This document shows, one piece after another, positions 54,084 through 61,569 of a stretch of DNA of 64,000 bases. The stretch is from assembly GCF_001654495.1 (NCBI RefSeq), contig NZ_CP015849.1, positions 620,001 through 684,000 of the forward strand. The letters run 5' to 3'. How positions within the stretch are numbered: position 1 is the first letter of the stretch; each line of letters opens with the position of its first letter. Origin of the DNA: Streptomyces sp. SAT1 (lineage in GTDB: Bacteria > Actinomycetota > Actinomycetes > Streptomycetales > Streptomycetaceae). The translations under genes were made by a program, and so were the position numbers. Under the pieces are notes generated by a model. It did not search any database, had not been told where the DNA came from, and saw only the letters and a list, made by a program, of their open reading frames with translations.

Positions 54084-54133
54084 GGGCCGTCGCCGGGTCG
54101 GACGGTTCGGGCCGTCCGACCCGGCGGCGGCCC
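54084..54133 (+). terminator. Long hairpin terminator
   Basis: A perfect 14-bp inner stem (54092-54105 with 54112-54125, GCCGGGTCGGACGG) and a 6-bp outer stem (GGGCCG with CGGCCC) are followed by CTTCTTC. It separates the DUF305 gene from the following operon. Confidence 0.75.
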
Positions 54134-54361
54134 TTCTTCGGCGGACCGCGCCCGCGTGCGTACGCGGGCGCGGGCCGGTCGCGGCCGGGACTCCGCCGTT
54201 GCGTGACTCCGCCCGACGCGAGCCCCGCCTGACCTGTTCGGACCGCACGAGCGGACAGGCGCCGCCCCGGCGGTTACGGTGAACCGAGAAGGCGCGCCCG
54301 CCGCGCCGAACGGTGGTGGATCCCGCCGTGGTCCCCGGTGCGCCGGTGACCGAACCGCCGA

Positions 54362-54376
54362 GAGGCCAATGGTTCC
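54362..54376. promoter_or_regulatory. Possible DevR/OsdR-type dormancy box
   Basis: GAGGCCAATGGTTCC is an imperfect dyad of the GGGGCC-N-GGTCCC style bound by DosR/DevR-family regulators. It lies 48 bp before the strong ATG at 54425, in front of an operon flanked by a universal stress protein gene. The match is partial. Confidence 0.25.
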
Positions 54377-54718
54377 TGTCCCGTTCGTCCCGCGTGCGCC
54401 CGCACACCGGAGGAGGACAGCACCATGGCCGACGCTGCCGCACAGACCGCGCCACCAGGGCCGCTCCGCGCACGCCGGGTCCGGCCCGGCGGGGCGGCCC
54501 GCCGCCCGTGTGCGGCACGGCCACCCGGTGGTGGCCGCCCCCGCCGGTCGTGCCCGCACCGCTCCCGGTCGCGGACCCCGCTCGTCCGGTGGCGGCCCGG
54601 CCGCTGTCCGCAGTTGCCCGCCCGCTCCCGGCGGCGGCCCGCCAGATGGTGCTGCCTGCCGCCGGGCGCGGAGACCGCCGCGGGGCCGGAGGTCCCGCCG
54701 ACGCGGAGGACCCGTGCC

Positions 54719-55462
54719 ATGCCCACACCCCGCGACATCGTCAGGGAACCGGCCCGCGCCCTGGCCGCTCTGCCCGGCCTGGCCGAGGGCGCGACGCTCG
54801 CCCTCGGCGGTCCGCCCCTGCCCGATTCGCTGCTCGCCCGTCTCCCCGCGTCCGGTCCGCACGGTCTGCACCTCCTGTGCGCCCGCACCGCGCTGGACTC
54901 GCCCCAGGTCCGACGGCTCATGGCCGACGGGAGGTTCAGCGGCTGCACGGTCGCCGTCCCGTCCCCCGCCGAGGGCGGCTTCGGGCCCGCGGCGCCGGTG
55001 CCGGTCGAATGGCTCACGGTGCAGGAGATGACGGAGGGCCTGCGGGCGGGGGCCGCGGGTGTGGACGACTTCTACTCGCCCGGCGAGGTGCACACCGCCA
55101 TCCGGACGCCGAGCCCGGACCAGGCCCGGGACAAGCCCGCGCATCTGCGCCTGGGTCCACTGCCCTTCGCGCACAAGGCGTCGCTGCGCTGCGACGTCGC
55201 CCTGCTGTACGCGGACGAGGCCGACCTCGCGGGCAACCTGACGGTGACCGGGCCCTTCGCCGAGCTGTCGGCGGCCATGGCGCACGCCGCTGCCTCCGCC
55301 GCCGTCGCCGAGTGCGCGGTGGTGCGCACCGCCGGCCGCCTGAGCCGGGCCGCGACGACCGTCCCCGGGCGGTACGTCACGGCGGTGGTGCCCGCGAGCC
55401 GTCACCACCGCTTCCCCCGGGGCACCGGCGACCGGACACCGCCTCCGGGAGAGGAGCCGTGA
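54719..55462 (+). CDS. CoA-transferase alpha-subunit-like protein
   Basis: A 247-residue protein resembling the A subunit of family I CoA transferases. LPGLAEGATLALGGPPLPDSLL is the N-terminal CoA-binding region, and LPFAHKASLRCDVALLYADEADLAGNL is the conserved core. The glutamate nucleophile of these enzymes resides in the B subunit, and no B subunit is encoded here, so a normal transferase is unlikely without a distant partner. GGAGG precedes the ATG at 54719, but a longer form from 54425 is possible. It is the first gene of the coupled operon leading into the hydrogenase-related subunits (GTGA overlap with the next gene). Confidence 0.7.
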   Translation: MPTPRDIVREPARALAALPGLAEGATLALGGPPLPDSLLARLPASGPHGLHLLCARTALDSPQVRRLMADGRFSGCTVAVPSPAEGGFGPAAPVPVEWLTVQEMTEGLRAGAAGVDDFYSPGEVHTAIRTPSPDQARDKPAHLRLGPLPFAHKASLRCDVALLYADEADLAGNLTVTGPFAELSAAMAHAAASAAVAECAVVRTAGRLSRAATTVPGRYVTAVVPASRHHRFPRGTGDRTPPPGEEP

Positions 55463-56094
55463 CCGCCGTGCCCGGCGGCGCCGCGCGGACGGCGGCCCTG
55501 GACGCGCTGTGCCTGGGCCTGCTGACCGCCGCCGTCCGCGACGAGCGGCTGGCCGGATGGGAGGACCGCTGGTCGCCCGCGCCGGTGCGCGGCGGGCGCG
55601 CGGTCCGCACGTGGCGGGCCGTCGGCGCGGCGGGCTCCGCCCCGGTGGCCTGGACCGTCGTCGCCGTCCGCTGCGCGCTGCCGCCGCACCGGCACGGACC
55701 TGGGGGGCGACTGGTCCCGGCGGCGGTGCTCGCCGCCGCCGGGACCGGCCGGCGGCTGCTGAGCCGGGCCGTGGACCGGCCGCGGCCCCCCGCCGAGGAG
55801 CGGCGCACCCGCGTGCACGGCGCGAGTTTCCCGTCCCGCCACACCATGACCGCCCTCGTCGCCTGGGCCCTGGCACTGGAGGACCGCCGCGCGGCGGCGG
55901 GGATCTGCTGCGCCGTCGCGGCGGCCCGGCTGGCGCTGCGCGCGCACCGGCCCGCCGACGTCCTGGGCGGCTGGCTGTTCGGCCGGACGTGCCTGGCCCT
56001 CACGGACCTCGCCCGCCGCGCTCCGCAGGCGGACCGGGCCCGGCTCCGTACGCGCCGTCCGGGGCCGGGCGCCTGGGGTCCGCCGTGGCGGTGA
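55459..56094 (+). CDS. PAP2-family membrane-associated phosphatase
   Basis: A 211-residue phosphatase of the lipid phosphatase/haloperoxidase superfamily. The three signature motifs are present: DRPRPPAEER, FPSRHTMTAL (PSGH-like, with His as acid) and RLALRAHRPADVLGG (SRxxxxxHxxxD-like). Hydrophobic helices surround them. The GTG start overlaps the CoA-transferase-like stop (GTGA) and its own stop overlaps the next start, so it is translationally part of the operon. A role for a PAP2 phosphatase in such a complex is not established. Confidence 0.82.
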   Translation: MTAVPGGAARTAALDALCLGLLTAAVRDERLAGWEDRWSPAPVRGGRAVRTWRAVGAAGSAPVAWTVVAVRCALPPHRHGPGGRLVPAAVLAAAGTGRRLLSRAVDRPRPPAEERRTRVHGASFPSRHTMTALVAWALALEDRRAAAGICCAVAAARLALRAHRPADVLGGWLFGRTCLALTDLARRAPQADRARLRTRRPGPGAWGPPWR

Positions 56095-57047
56095 CCCTCT
56101 CCCCGTACCTGGTGCAGGCGCTCCAGCCGCTGACGGTGCTGGCCGCCGCTCCCGGGCTGTCCGGGTGGATCGCGAAGGTCGAGGCGCGGCTCCAGGGACG
56201 GCGCGGACCGCGCGTGTCGCAGCCGTACCACGATCTGGTGAAGCTGTTCGGCAAGGAGTCGCTGGCGCCCTACGGGGCGAGCCGGTTCTTCCTGGCCGCC
56301 CCGGTCGTGGCGATGTGCTGCTATCTGACGGTGCCGCTGCTCATCCCGGTCCTGACCACGTTCGGGCTGCCGCTGGGCTACGCGGGCGACATCATCGGCG
56401 GCAGCTTCCTGCTGGCACTGGCGAGCTTCTCGGTGGCTGTCGCGGCGGCCGAGAGCGGCAGCCCGTACGCGCAGCTGGGAGCGAGCCGGTCCAAGACGTT
56501 CGGGGCGATCACCGAGCCGGTGATGCTGTTCGTGGTGTTCACCGTCGCCATGATCACGGCGACCGATCTGCCGTACGCGCAGGCCGCCGCCGTGCGCTCC
56601 TCGGGGGACCAGGTGATCCGCCCGGCGCATCTGCTGGCCTCCGCCGCGCTGTTCCTGGTGATCCTCTACGAGACGGCCCGCATCCCGGTCGAGACGCACA
56701 CCGGGACCAACGAGTTCGGGATGATCGAGGAGGCGCGCGCCTTCGAGCACTCGGGGCCCCACCTGGCGCTGCTGAAGTGGGGCTCGGCGATGAAGCAGCT
56801 GATCCTCTACACCATCCTCCTCGATGTCTTCCTGGCGCCCTGGGGACTGTCCTCCACCACCGGCGTGCTCTCGGTGGTCCTGGCGATCGGCGCCCTGGTC
56901 GGCAAGACGGCGCTGCTCGGCTGCGTGGTGGCCGTCATCGACAACAGCTTCGCCAAACTGCGCCTCTTCAGGATCAGTGAGTTCGTCGCGGCCGCGTTCC
57001 TGCTCGCCGTCCTCGCGGTGTTCACCCTCTATCTGAGAGGCGGCTGA
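56091..57047 (+). CDS. NuoH/HycD-like membrane subunit of a hydrogenase-related complex
   Basis: A 318-residue membrane protein with about eight helices, homologous to NuoH, HyfC and HycD, the subunit linking the peripheral arm to the ion pumps. Visible signatures are RRGPRVSQPYHDLVKLFGKES near the N-terminus and YETARIPVETHTGTNEFGMIEEARAFEHSG in the conserved acidic loop. The GTG at 56091 overlaps the PAP2 stop; another at 56085 is possible. The stop overlaps the next ATG by one base. The closest system by gene content is mycobacterial HycD (Rv0084). Confidence 0.88.
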   Translation: MTLSPYLVQALQPLTVLAAAPGLSGWIAKVEARLQGRRGPRVSQPYHDLVKLFGKESLAPYGASRFFLAAPVVAMCCYLTVPLLIPVLTTFGLPLGYAGDIIGGSFLLALASFSVAVAAAESGSPYAQLGASRSKTFGAITEPVMLFVVFTVAMITATDLPYAQAAAVRSSGDQVIRPAHLLASAALFLVILYETARIPVETHTGTNEFGMIEEARAFEHSGPHLALLKWGSAMKQLILYTILLDVFLAPWGLSSTTGVLSVVLAIGALVGKTALLGCVVAVIDNSFAKLRLFRISEFVAAAFLLAVLAVFTLYLRGG

Positions 57048-57730
57048 TGACTCCACCGCTCGCCGCCGGCACCGCGCCCACCACCTTCGAGGGCGCCACC
57101 AACACCATCGCGGTGCTGCTCCTGCTGACCGAGTTCGCGATGCTGCGGGCCTCCCTGTCCCGCTCCCAGGTGCGTCTGTACGCGGTGCAGTCCTTCCTGG
57201 TGTCGGTGCTCGCGGTGATCGTGGCCGCCGCACGCGACCTGCCCGAGCTGTACGCCCTGGCCGTGGTGTCGCTGCTGCTGAAGGTGGTCGCGGTGCCGTG
57301 GCTGATCGGCCGGCTGCTGCGCGACGCCCGGGTGGAGATCGCCGGGTCCGGTGCGATCGGGGTGGCCGCCGCCACCCTGCTGTCGCTGGCACTCGCCGGG
57401 TTCGGGTTCTTCGCGGTCGGCTCGCTGGATCTGCGCAGCCGGTTCCTGCCGCCCGCCGCGCTCGGCCTGTCGGTGTCCGTCGTGCTGGTCGCGTTCGTCC
57501 TGATGATCGTGCGGCGCGACGTCGTCTCGCAGGCGGTCGGGTTCTACTCGCTGGAGAACGGCGTCTCGCTCGCCTCGCTGGTGGTGGCCGCCGGTATGCC
57601 GCTCATCATCGAGGTGGCGTTCCTGTTCGACCTGCTGGTGGCCGTCGTGGTGTTCGGCGTGCTGATGCGCGTGCACCACCACCGCACCGCGTCCCTGTCC
57701 ACCGAGTCCCTGACCTCGCTCCAGGGCTGA
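57047..57730 (+). CDS. HyfE/HycP-like membrane subunit
   Basis: A 227-residue protein with about seven membrane helices, equivalent to hydrogenase-4 component E and mycobacterial HycP. Its C-terminal half resembles NuoK, the small antiporter-like subunit: GFYSLENGVSLASLVVAAGMPLIIEVAFLFDLLVAVVVFGV contains the conserved Glu residues in membrane helices. The ATG overlaps the previous stop (TGATGA). Role: part of the ion-translocating membrane arm. Confidence 0.87.
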   Translation: MTPPLAAGTAPTTFEGATNTIAVLLLLTEFAMLRASLSRSQVRLYAVQSFLVSVLAVIVAAARDLPELYALAVVSLLLKVVAVPWLIGRLLRDARVEIAGSGAIGVAAATLLSLALAGFGFFAVGSLDLRSRFLPPAALGLSVSVVLVAFVLMIVRRDVVSQAVGFYSLENGVSLASLVVAAGMPLIIEVAFLFDLLVAVVVFGVLMRVHHHRTASLSTESLTSLQG

Positions 57731-57749
57731 GGGGAGGCGAGGAGAGACC

Positions 57750-59222
57750 GTGACCGCCGTACTGACCCTGCTGGCCCTGCTGCCGCTGCTCCCGGCGGCG
57801 GCCGCCCTGACCGCGCCGGTGCGCCTGACGCAGTGCCTGACCGTGGCCTCGGGCGCTTCCTGCTTCGTGCTCGCCTGTGCCCTCGTTCCCCAGGGCGGCC
57901 GGCACGCCCTGCACACCGGCATCCTGCGGGCCGACGCCCTGTCGACCGTGTTCGTGCTGGCGACCGCGTTCGTCTACGCCTGCTGCGCCGCGCACAGCGT
58001 CGGCTATCTGCGGCACGACGAGCACAGCCGCGACTTCCCCCGCTACGCGCGCCGCTTCTACGTCGGCCTCAACCTGTTCGCCTGGTCGATGCTGTGCGCG
58101 CCGCTGGTCGACGGGCTCGCCCTGCTGTGGGTGGCCGTCGAGGTGACCACCGTCGTCTCGGCCCTGCTGGTGGCCGTGGAGAACACCGAGGGCGCCACCG
58201 AGGCGGCGTGGAAGTACGTGCTGCTCGCCTCGGCGGGGCTGGGCATCGCGCTGCTCGCCACGATCTTCATGTACTACGCGGGCTCCCGGGTGCTCGGGCA
58301 GACGTACGACCTGGGGTTCGCCCCGCTGCTGGAGGCGGCGACGCGCCTGCCGCACACCGCGGTGCGGCTCTCCTTCGTCCTGGCCGTGCTGGGATTCGGG
58401 ACCAAGGCGGGGCTGGTGCCGGTGCACACCTGGCTGCCCGACGCGCACGCCGAGGCGCCGAGCACCGTCTCCGCGATGCTCTCCGGCTCCCTGCTCGCCG
58501 TCAGCTTCTACGCCGTCCTGCGCTACTACCAGGTGGCCGCGGGCACGCTCGGCCCGCACTTCCCGCGCACCGTGCTGCTGGTCCTCGGGGTCGCCTCGCT
58601 GCTGCTGGCCGCCCTGTACGTCCTGGACCAGCACGACATCAAGCGCCTGCTCGCGTACTCCAGCGTCGAGCACATGGGGATCCTCACCGTCGGTGTCGGT
58701 TTCGGCGCGCCGATCGCGCTGGCCGGTGTGCTGCTGCACGTCCTGGCGCACGCGGCGGCGAAGGGCAACGCCTTCATGGGCGCCGGTGCGCTGGTGCGCG
58801 CGTACCGCACCAAGGAGATCCGCCGGCTGCGCGGCGCCGCCCGGGTGCTGCCCTGGTCGGGTCCGATGTTCCTGGCCGCGGTCCTGGCGCTGTCCGCGCT
58901 GCCGCCGTCCGGGATCTTCCGCAGCGAGTTCCAGATCGTGGCGGGCGGCCTCGAGTCGGGGCACCACGGGGTGGCGGCGGTGCTCGTGGTGCTGGTGACG
59001 CTGGCCTTTTTCGGGCTGGCGGTCGCCGCCACCCAGGTCGTGCTCACCCCGGCCCCCGCGGACGGCGCGCCGGGAGCCGGGGAGCCGGGCGCGCGCAGTG
59101 TGTGGATGGTGGTGCCGGTGGCGGCGGGCCTGGTGGCCCTGGTGGTCCTGGGCGTGCACCCGCCCGACGCGCTGGCCGCGCTGCTGGCCCGGGGCGCGGC
59201 GGAACTGGGAGGCGTGTCATGA
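57750..59222 (+). CDS. HyfF/HycQ-like proton-conducting subunit (NuoL/M/N family)
   Basis: A 490-residue antiporter-like subunit with about thirteen helices. The TM5 glutamate is in LLWVAVEVTTVVSALLVAVEN, the TM7 lysine in GFGTKAGLVPVHTWLPDAHAEAPS, and the later lysine region in LYVLDQHDIKRLLAYSSVEHMG. These are the charged residues used for proton translocation. The ATGA overlap with the next gene shows tight coupling. It is one of two NuoL/M-type subunits of the operon, so the complex appears able to pump or admit ions. Confidence 0.9.
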   Translation: MTAVLTLLALLPLLPAAAALTAPVRLTQCLTVASGASCFVLACALVPQGGRHALHTGILRADALSTVFVLATAFVYACCAAHSVGYLRHDEHSRDFPRYARRFYVGLNLFAWSMLCAPLVDGLALLWVAVEVTTVVSALLVAVENTEGATEAAWKYVLLASAGLGIALLATIFMYYAGSRVLGQTYDLGFAPLLEAATRLPHTAVRLSFVLAVLGFGTKAGLVPVHTWLPDAHAEAPSTVSAMLSGSLLAVSFYAVLRYYQVAAGTLGPHFPRTVLLVLGVASLLLAALYVLDQHDIKRLLAYSSVEHMGILTVGVGFGAPIALAGVLLHVLAHAAAKGNAFMGAGALVRAYRTKEIRRLRGAARVLPWSGPMFLAAVLALSALPPSGIFRSEFQIVAGGLESGHHGVAAVLVVLVTLAFFGLAVAATQVVLTPAPADGAPGAGEPGARSVWMVVPVAAGLVALVVLGVHPPDALAALLARGAAELGGVS

Positions 59223-60745
59223 GCGCACCGGCACCGGACAGCGGCGTACGGCGGCTGAGCGCCGCCGCCTGGGGCCGGGTGCTGCGGGGCACGGCGGCGG
59301 GCGAGGGGCGGCCCGGAGCACGGTTCGCGGGCCTGTTCGGCAGCGGCGGGGCGGACGGCTCGGTACGGCTGCTCGCCGTGCTGTTCCCGAGCGGCGGGGC
59401 CGAGCCGCTGGTGCTGGAGACGGTCCTGCCGCCGGGACGCCTGACGTATCCGTCGCTGAGCCCGTGGCTCCCGGCCGCGTTCTGGTACGAGCGGGCCCTG
59501 CACGACCTGTTCGGCGTCGTCCCCGAGGGTCATCCGCGGCTCGACCCGCTGCTGCTGCCGCTCCAGGAGCCCGGCCGGACCCCGCTGCCCGGGACCGCGC
59601 GCGCCCCGGGCCCGCTCGTGCCCGACGAGTCGGCGCTCCCGCGCGCGGTCATCGGTCCGGGCGTGTTCACCATCCCGCACGGCCCGGTGCGCTCCGGAGT
59701 CGTGGAGTCCGTCGAGTACCTGGTGGAGACCCCGGGCGAGGACATCCCGCGGGTCCAGATCCGTGTGTTCCACAAGCACCGCGGCGTCTCCAAACGCTTC
59801 GAGGGCCGCACCGTCGAGGACGGCATGGCGGCCGCCGAGCGCGTCGAGGGCACCGCCTCGGTCGCGCACGCCCTCGCGTTCTGCCACGCCGTCGAGCGGT
59901 GCGCCGGTCTCACCGTGCCCTGGGCGGCCCGCCTGGTCCGGGTGCTGTACGCCGAACTGGAGCGGGTCGCCAACCATCTCGACGTCATGGTCAAACTCAC
60001 CGACGCCGCCGGACTCGCCGTCGCCACCGCCCGGTTCGCCCTGCACAAGGAGCGCGTCCTGCGGCTGACCGGCCGGCTGTGCGGCAGCCGCTTCGGGCGG
60101 GGCGCGGTCGTGCCCGGCGGTGTCAGCGGTCTGCCGTGCCTGTCCCCCGCCGCTCTCGACGGCGCGCTCGCCGCGCTGCGCGACGCCGTGCGGGCCGACT
60201 GGCGCGCCGCCCTGCACACCCCCTCCTTCCTCGACCGGCTGCGCGGCACCGGCCCGCTGCCGCCGGCCGTCGCCCGCGCGCACGGCGCGCTCGGACCGCT
60301 CGGCCGGGCCTCGGGAGCGGGCCCCGACGTCCGCTACGAACGCCCGTACGACGCCTATCCGTCCCTGGGGCTCGGCGCGCCGCCCGAGTTCGCCGAGGGC
60401 GACGTCATGGCCCGCACCCTGGTCCGCGGGGCGGAGCTCACCCGCTCCTTCGAGCTGCTGCACCAGACCAGCGGCGAACTGCGCGCCCTCGACGGCGACG
60501 CGGCCCTGTGCGTCCCGGTCCCGGACGCGCCGAGCGGGTTCGCGGTGGGCTCGGCCGAGGCACCGCAGGGCGAGACGCTGTACCTGCTGCGGCTGCGGGA
60601 GGGCCGGATCAGCCGCTGTGTGCCGCGGTCGGCCTCCTTCCACAACCTCGTGCTGTTCCACGAGGTGTTCGCCGGGGACATCCTGACCGACTTCCCGTTC
60701 ATCGAGGCGAGCTTCGGTCTCTCGATCGCGGGGGTGGCGCTGTGA
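59219..60745 (+). CDS. NuoC-NuoD fused large subunit lacking nickel-iron ligands (HycE-like)
   Basis: A 508-residue protein. Residues 10-125 resemble the 30-kDa/NuoC domain (FWYERALHDLFGVVPEGHPRLDPLLLPLQE). The rest is the 49-kDa/hydrogenase large-subunit fold (VEYLVETPGEDIPRVQIRVFHKHRGVSKRFEGRT). In true group-4 hydrogenases an RxCGxC motif occurs where this protein has RVEGTASVAHALAFC (residues 208-222), and a C-terminal DPCxxC where it ends FPFIEASFGLSIAGVAL. Both cysteine pairs are therefore absent, no [NiFe] centre can form, and it is not a hydrogenase. The ATGA start is coupled to the previous gene. Confidence 0.9.
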   Translation: MSAPAPDSGVRRLSAAAWGRVLRGTAAGEGRPGARFAGLFGSGGADGSVRLLAVLFPSGGAEPLVLETVLPPGRLTYPSLSPWLPAAFWYERALHDLFGVVPEGHPRLDPLLLPLQEPGRTPLPGTARAPGPLVPDESALPRAVIGPGVFTIPHGPVRSGVVESVEYLVETPGEDIPRVQIRVFHKHRGVSKRFEGRTVEDGMAAAERVEGTASVAHALAFCHAVERCAGLTVPWAARLVRVLYAELERVANHLDVMVKLTDAAGLAVATARFALHKERVLRLTGRLCGSRFGRGAVVPGGVSGLPCLSPAALDGALAALRDAVRADWRAALHTPSFLDRLRGTGPLPPAVARAHGALGPLGRASGAGPDVRYERPYDAYPSLGLGAPPEFAEGDVMARTLVRGAELTRSFELLHQTSGELRALDGDAALCVPVPDAPSGFAVGSAEAPQGETLYLLRLREGRISRCVPRSASFHNLVLFHEVFAGDILTDFPFIEASFGLSIAGVAL

Positions 60746-61569
60746 CGCCCTGGTTCGTGCGCGGGCTGCGGGAGGGGATTGTCACCACGCGCTACCCCCG
60801 CGGGACCGACCCGTACGAGCGGGACTTCCCGGCCGCCGTGACCGTGCGGCCCGCCGCGCCCCGCGTCACCCGCGCCGAGCTCGACGGGATCTGCCCCACC
60901 GGCGCGCTGGACGCCGCGTCCGACGGCACGCCCCGGCTGGACCGAGGGCGCTGCGTGCTGTGCCGGCGCTGTGTCCGGGTCCGCCCCGACGTGTTCGCAC
61001 GGGCGTCCGGCGCCGCGACGGCCGCCGTCGCGCGGGCGGCGCTCGTGGTGCCCCGGGTGCCGGAGGACGAGGCGGCCGTCGCCGCTCTGCGGGCCCGGCT
61101 CGCGGCGCGGACCGCGCGCTTCCGCCGCTCCCTGCACATCCGGCACGTGGACGCCGGTTCCGACGGCAGCGAGGAGTGGGAGATCGCCGCCCTGACGAAC
61201 CCGGTCTACGACATCCACCGGCTGGGCCTGTTCCTGACGGCCAGTCCGCGCCACGCCGATGTGCTCATGGTGACCGGGGCGGGCGCGCGGGGCATGGCCG
61301 CGCCGCTGCGGCGCACCTACGAGGCGACCGCGCAACCCGTCGTGGTGATCGCCGCCGGCACCGACGCGTGCAGCGGCGGCATGTGGGCCGGGTCCTACGC
61401 GACGCACTCGGGCATCGGCGGCCTGCTGGACGTCGACATCTGGGTGCCGGGGTCGCCGCCGAGCCCGTTCTCGCTGCTCCAGGCGCTGCTGCTGGCCACC
61501 GGCCGGCTCGGCCGCGCGGACCGGGAGCCGCCGGACGTCGAGACGGCGGAGGGAGGCCGGGGTGAGTGA
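60742..61569 (+). CDS. Ferredoxin-NuoB fused small subunit with a degenerate proximal cluster site
   Basis: A 275-residue protein like mycobacterial Rv0082. Residues 45-85 form a partial ferredoxin with C51 (CPTGAL) and C71, C74, C77 (CVLCRRC), enough for one 4Fe-4S cluster. Residues 130-250 are a NuoB/hydrogenase small-subunit domain (LHIRHVDAGS...WEIAALTNPVYDIHRLG, ASPRHADVLMVTG). The CNGC that should follow HVDAGS reads DGSE (141-144), and the fourth ligand in IPGCPP reads VPGSPP (Ser238). Only C210 (TDACSGG) is left, so the proximal cluster is probably missing. The GTG overlaps the previous stop. Confidence 0.9.
   Translation: MTPWFVRGLREGIVTTRYPRGTDPYERDFPAAVTVRPAAPRVTRAELDGICPTGALDAASDGTPRLDRGRCVLCRRCVRVRPDVFARASGAATAAVARAALVVPRVPEDEAAVAALRARLAARTARFRRSLHIRHVDAGSDGSEEWEIAALTNPVYDIHRLGLFLTASPRHADVLMVTGAGARGMAAPLRRTYEATAQPVVVIAAGTDACSGGMWAGSYATHSGIGGLLDVDIWVPGSPPSPFSLLQALLLATGRLGRADREPPDVETAEGGRGE

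Larger units (their letters stand above)
53973..54718. other. Region between the DUF305 gene and the hydrogenase-related operon
   Basis: This contains a long terminator hairpin, a possible DevR-type box, and from 54425 an ATG with a very strong GGAGGAGGACAG ribosome-binding site. That frame (Arg/Pro/Ala-rich, about 98 codons) runs without a stop into the CoA-transferase-like gene. It could be an N-terminal extension, or a small upstream gene that has lost its frame: a second frame here (about 54520-54720) also shows G/C-ending codons. Confidence 0.5.

Noticed and set aside
51749..55876. Minus-strand frame of 1375 codons
   Set aside because: Only its last 336 codons (from 52759) are the questin-oxidase-like gene; the rest is antisense to the DUF305 and CoA-transferase-like genes.
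59219..60745. Calling the large subunit a [NiFe] hydrogenase or formate hydrogenlyase catalytic subunit
   Set aside because: Both metal-binding CxxC motifs are absent; the annotation would mislead despite the overall homology.
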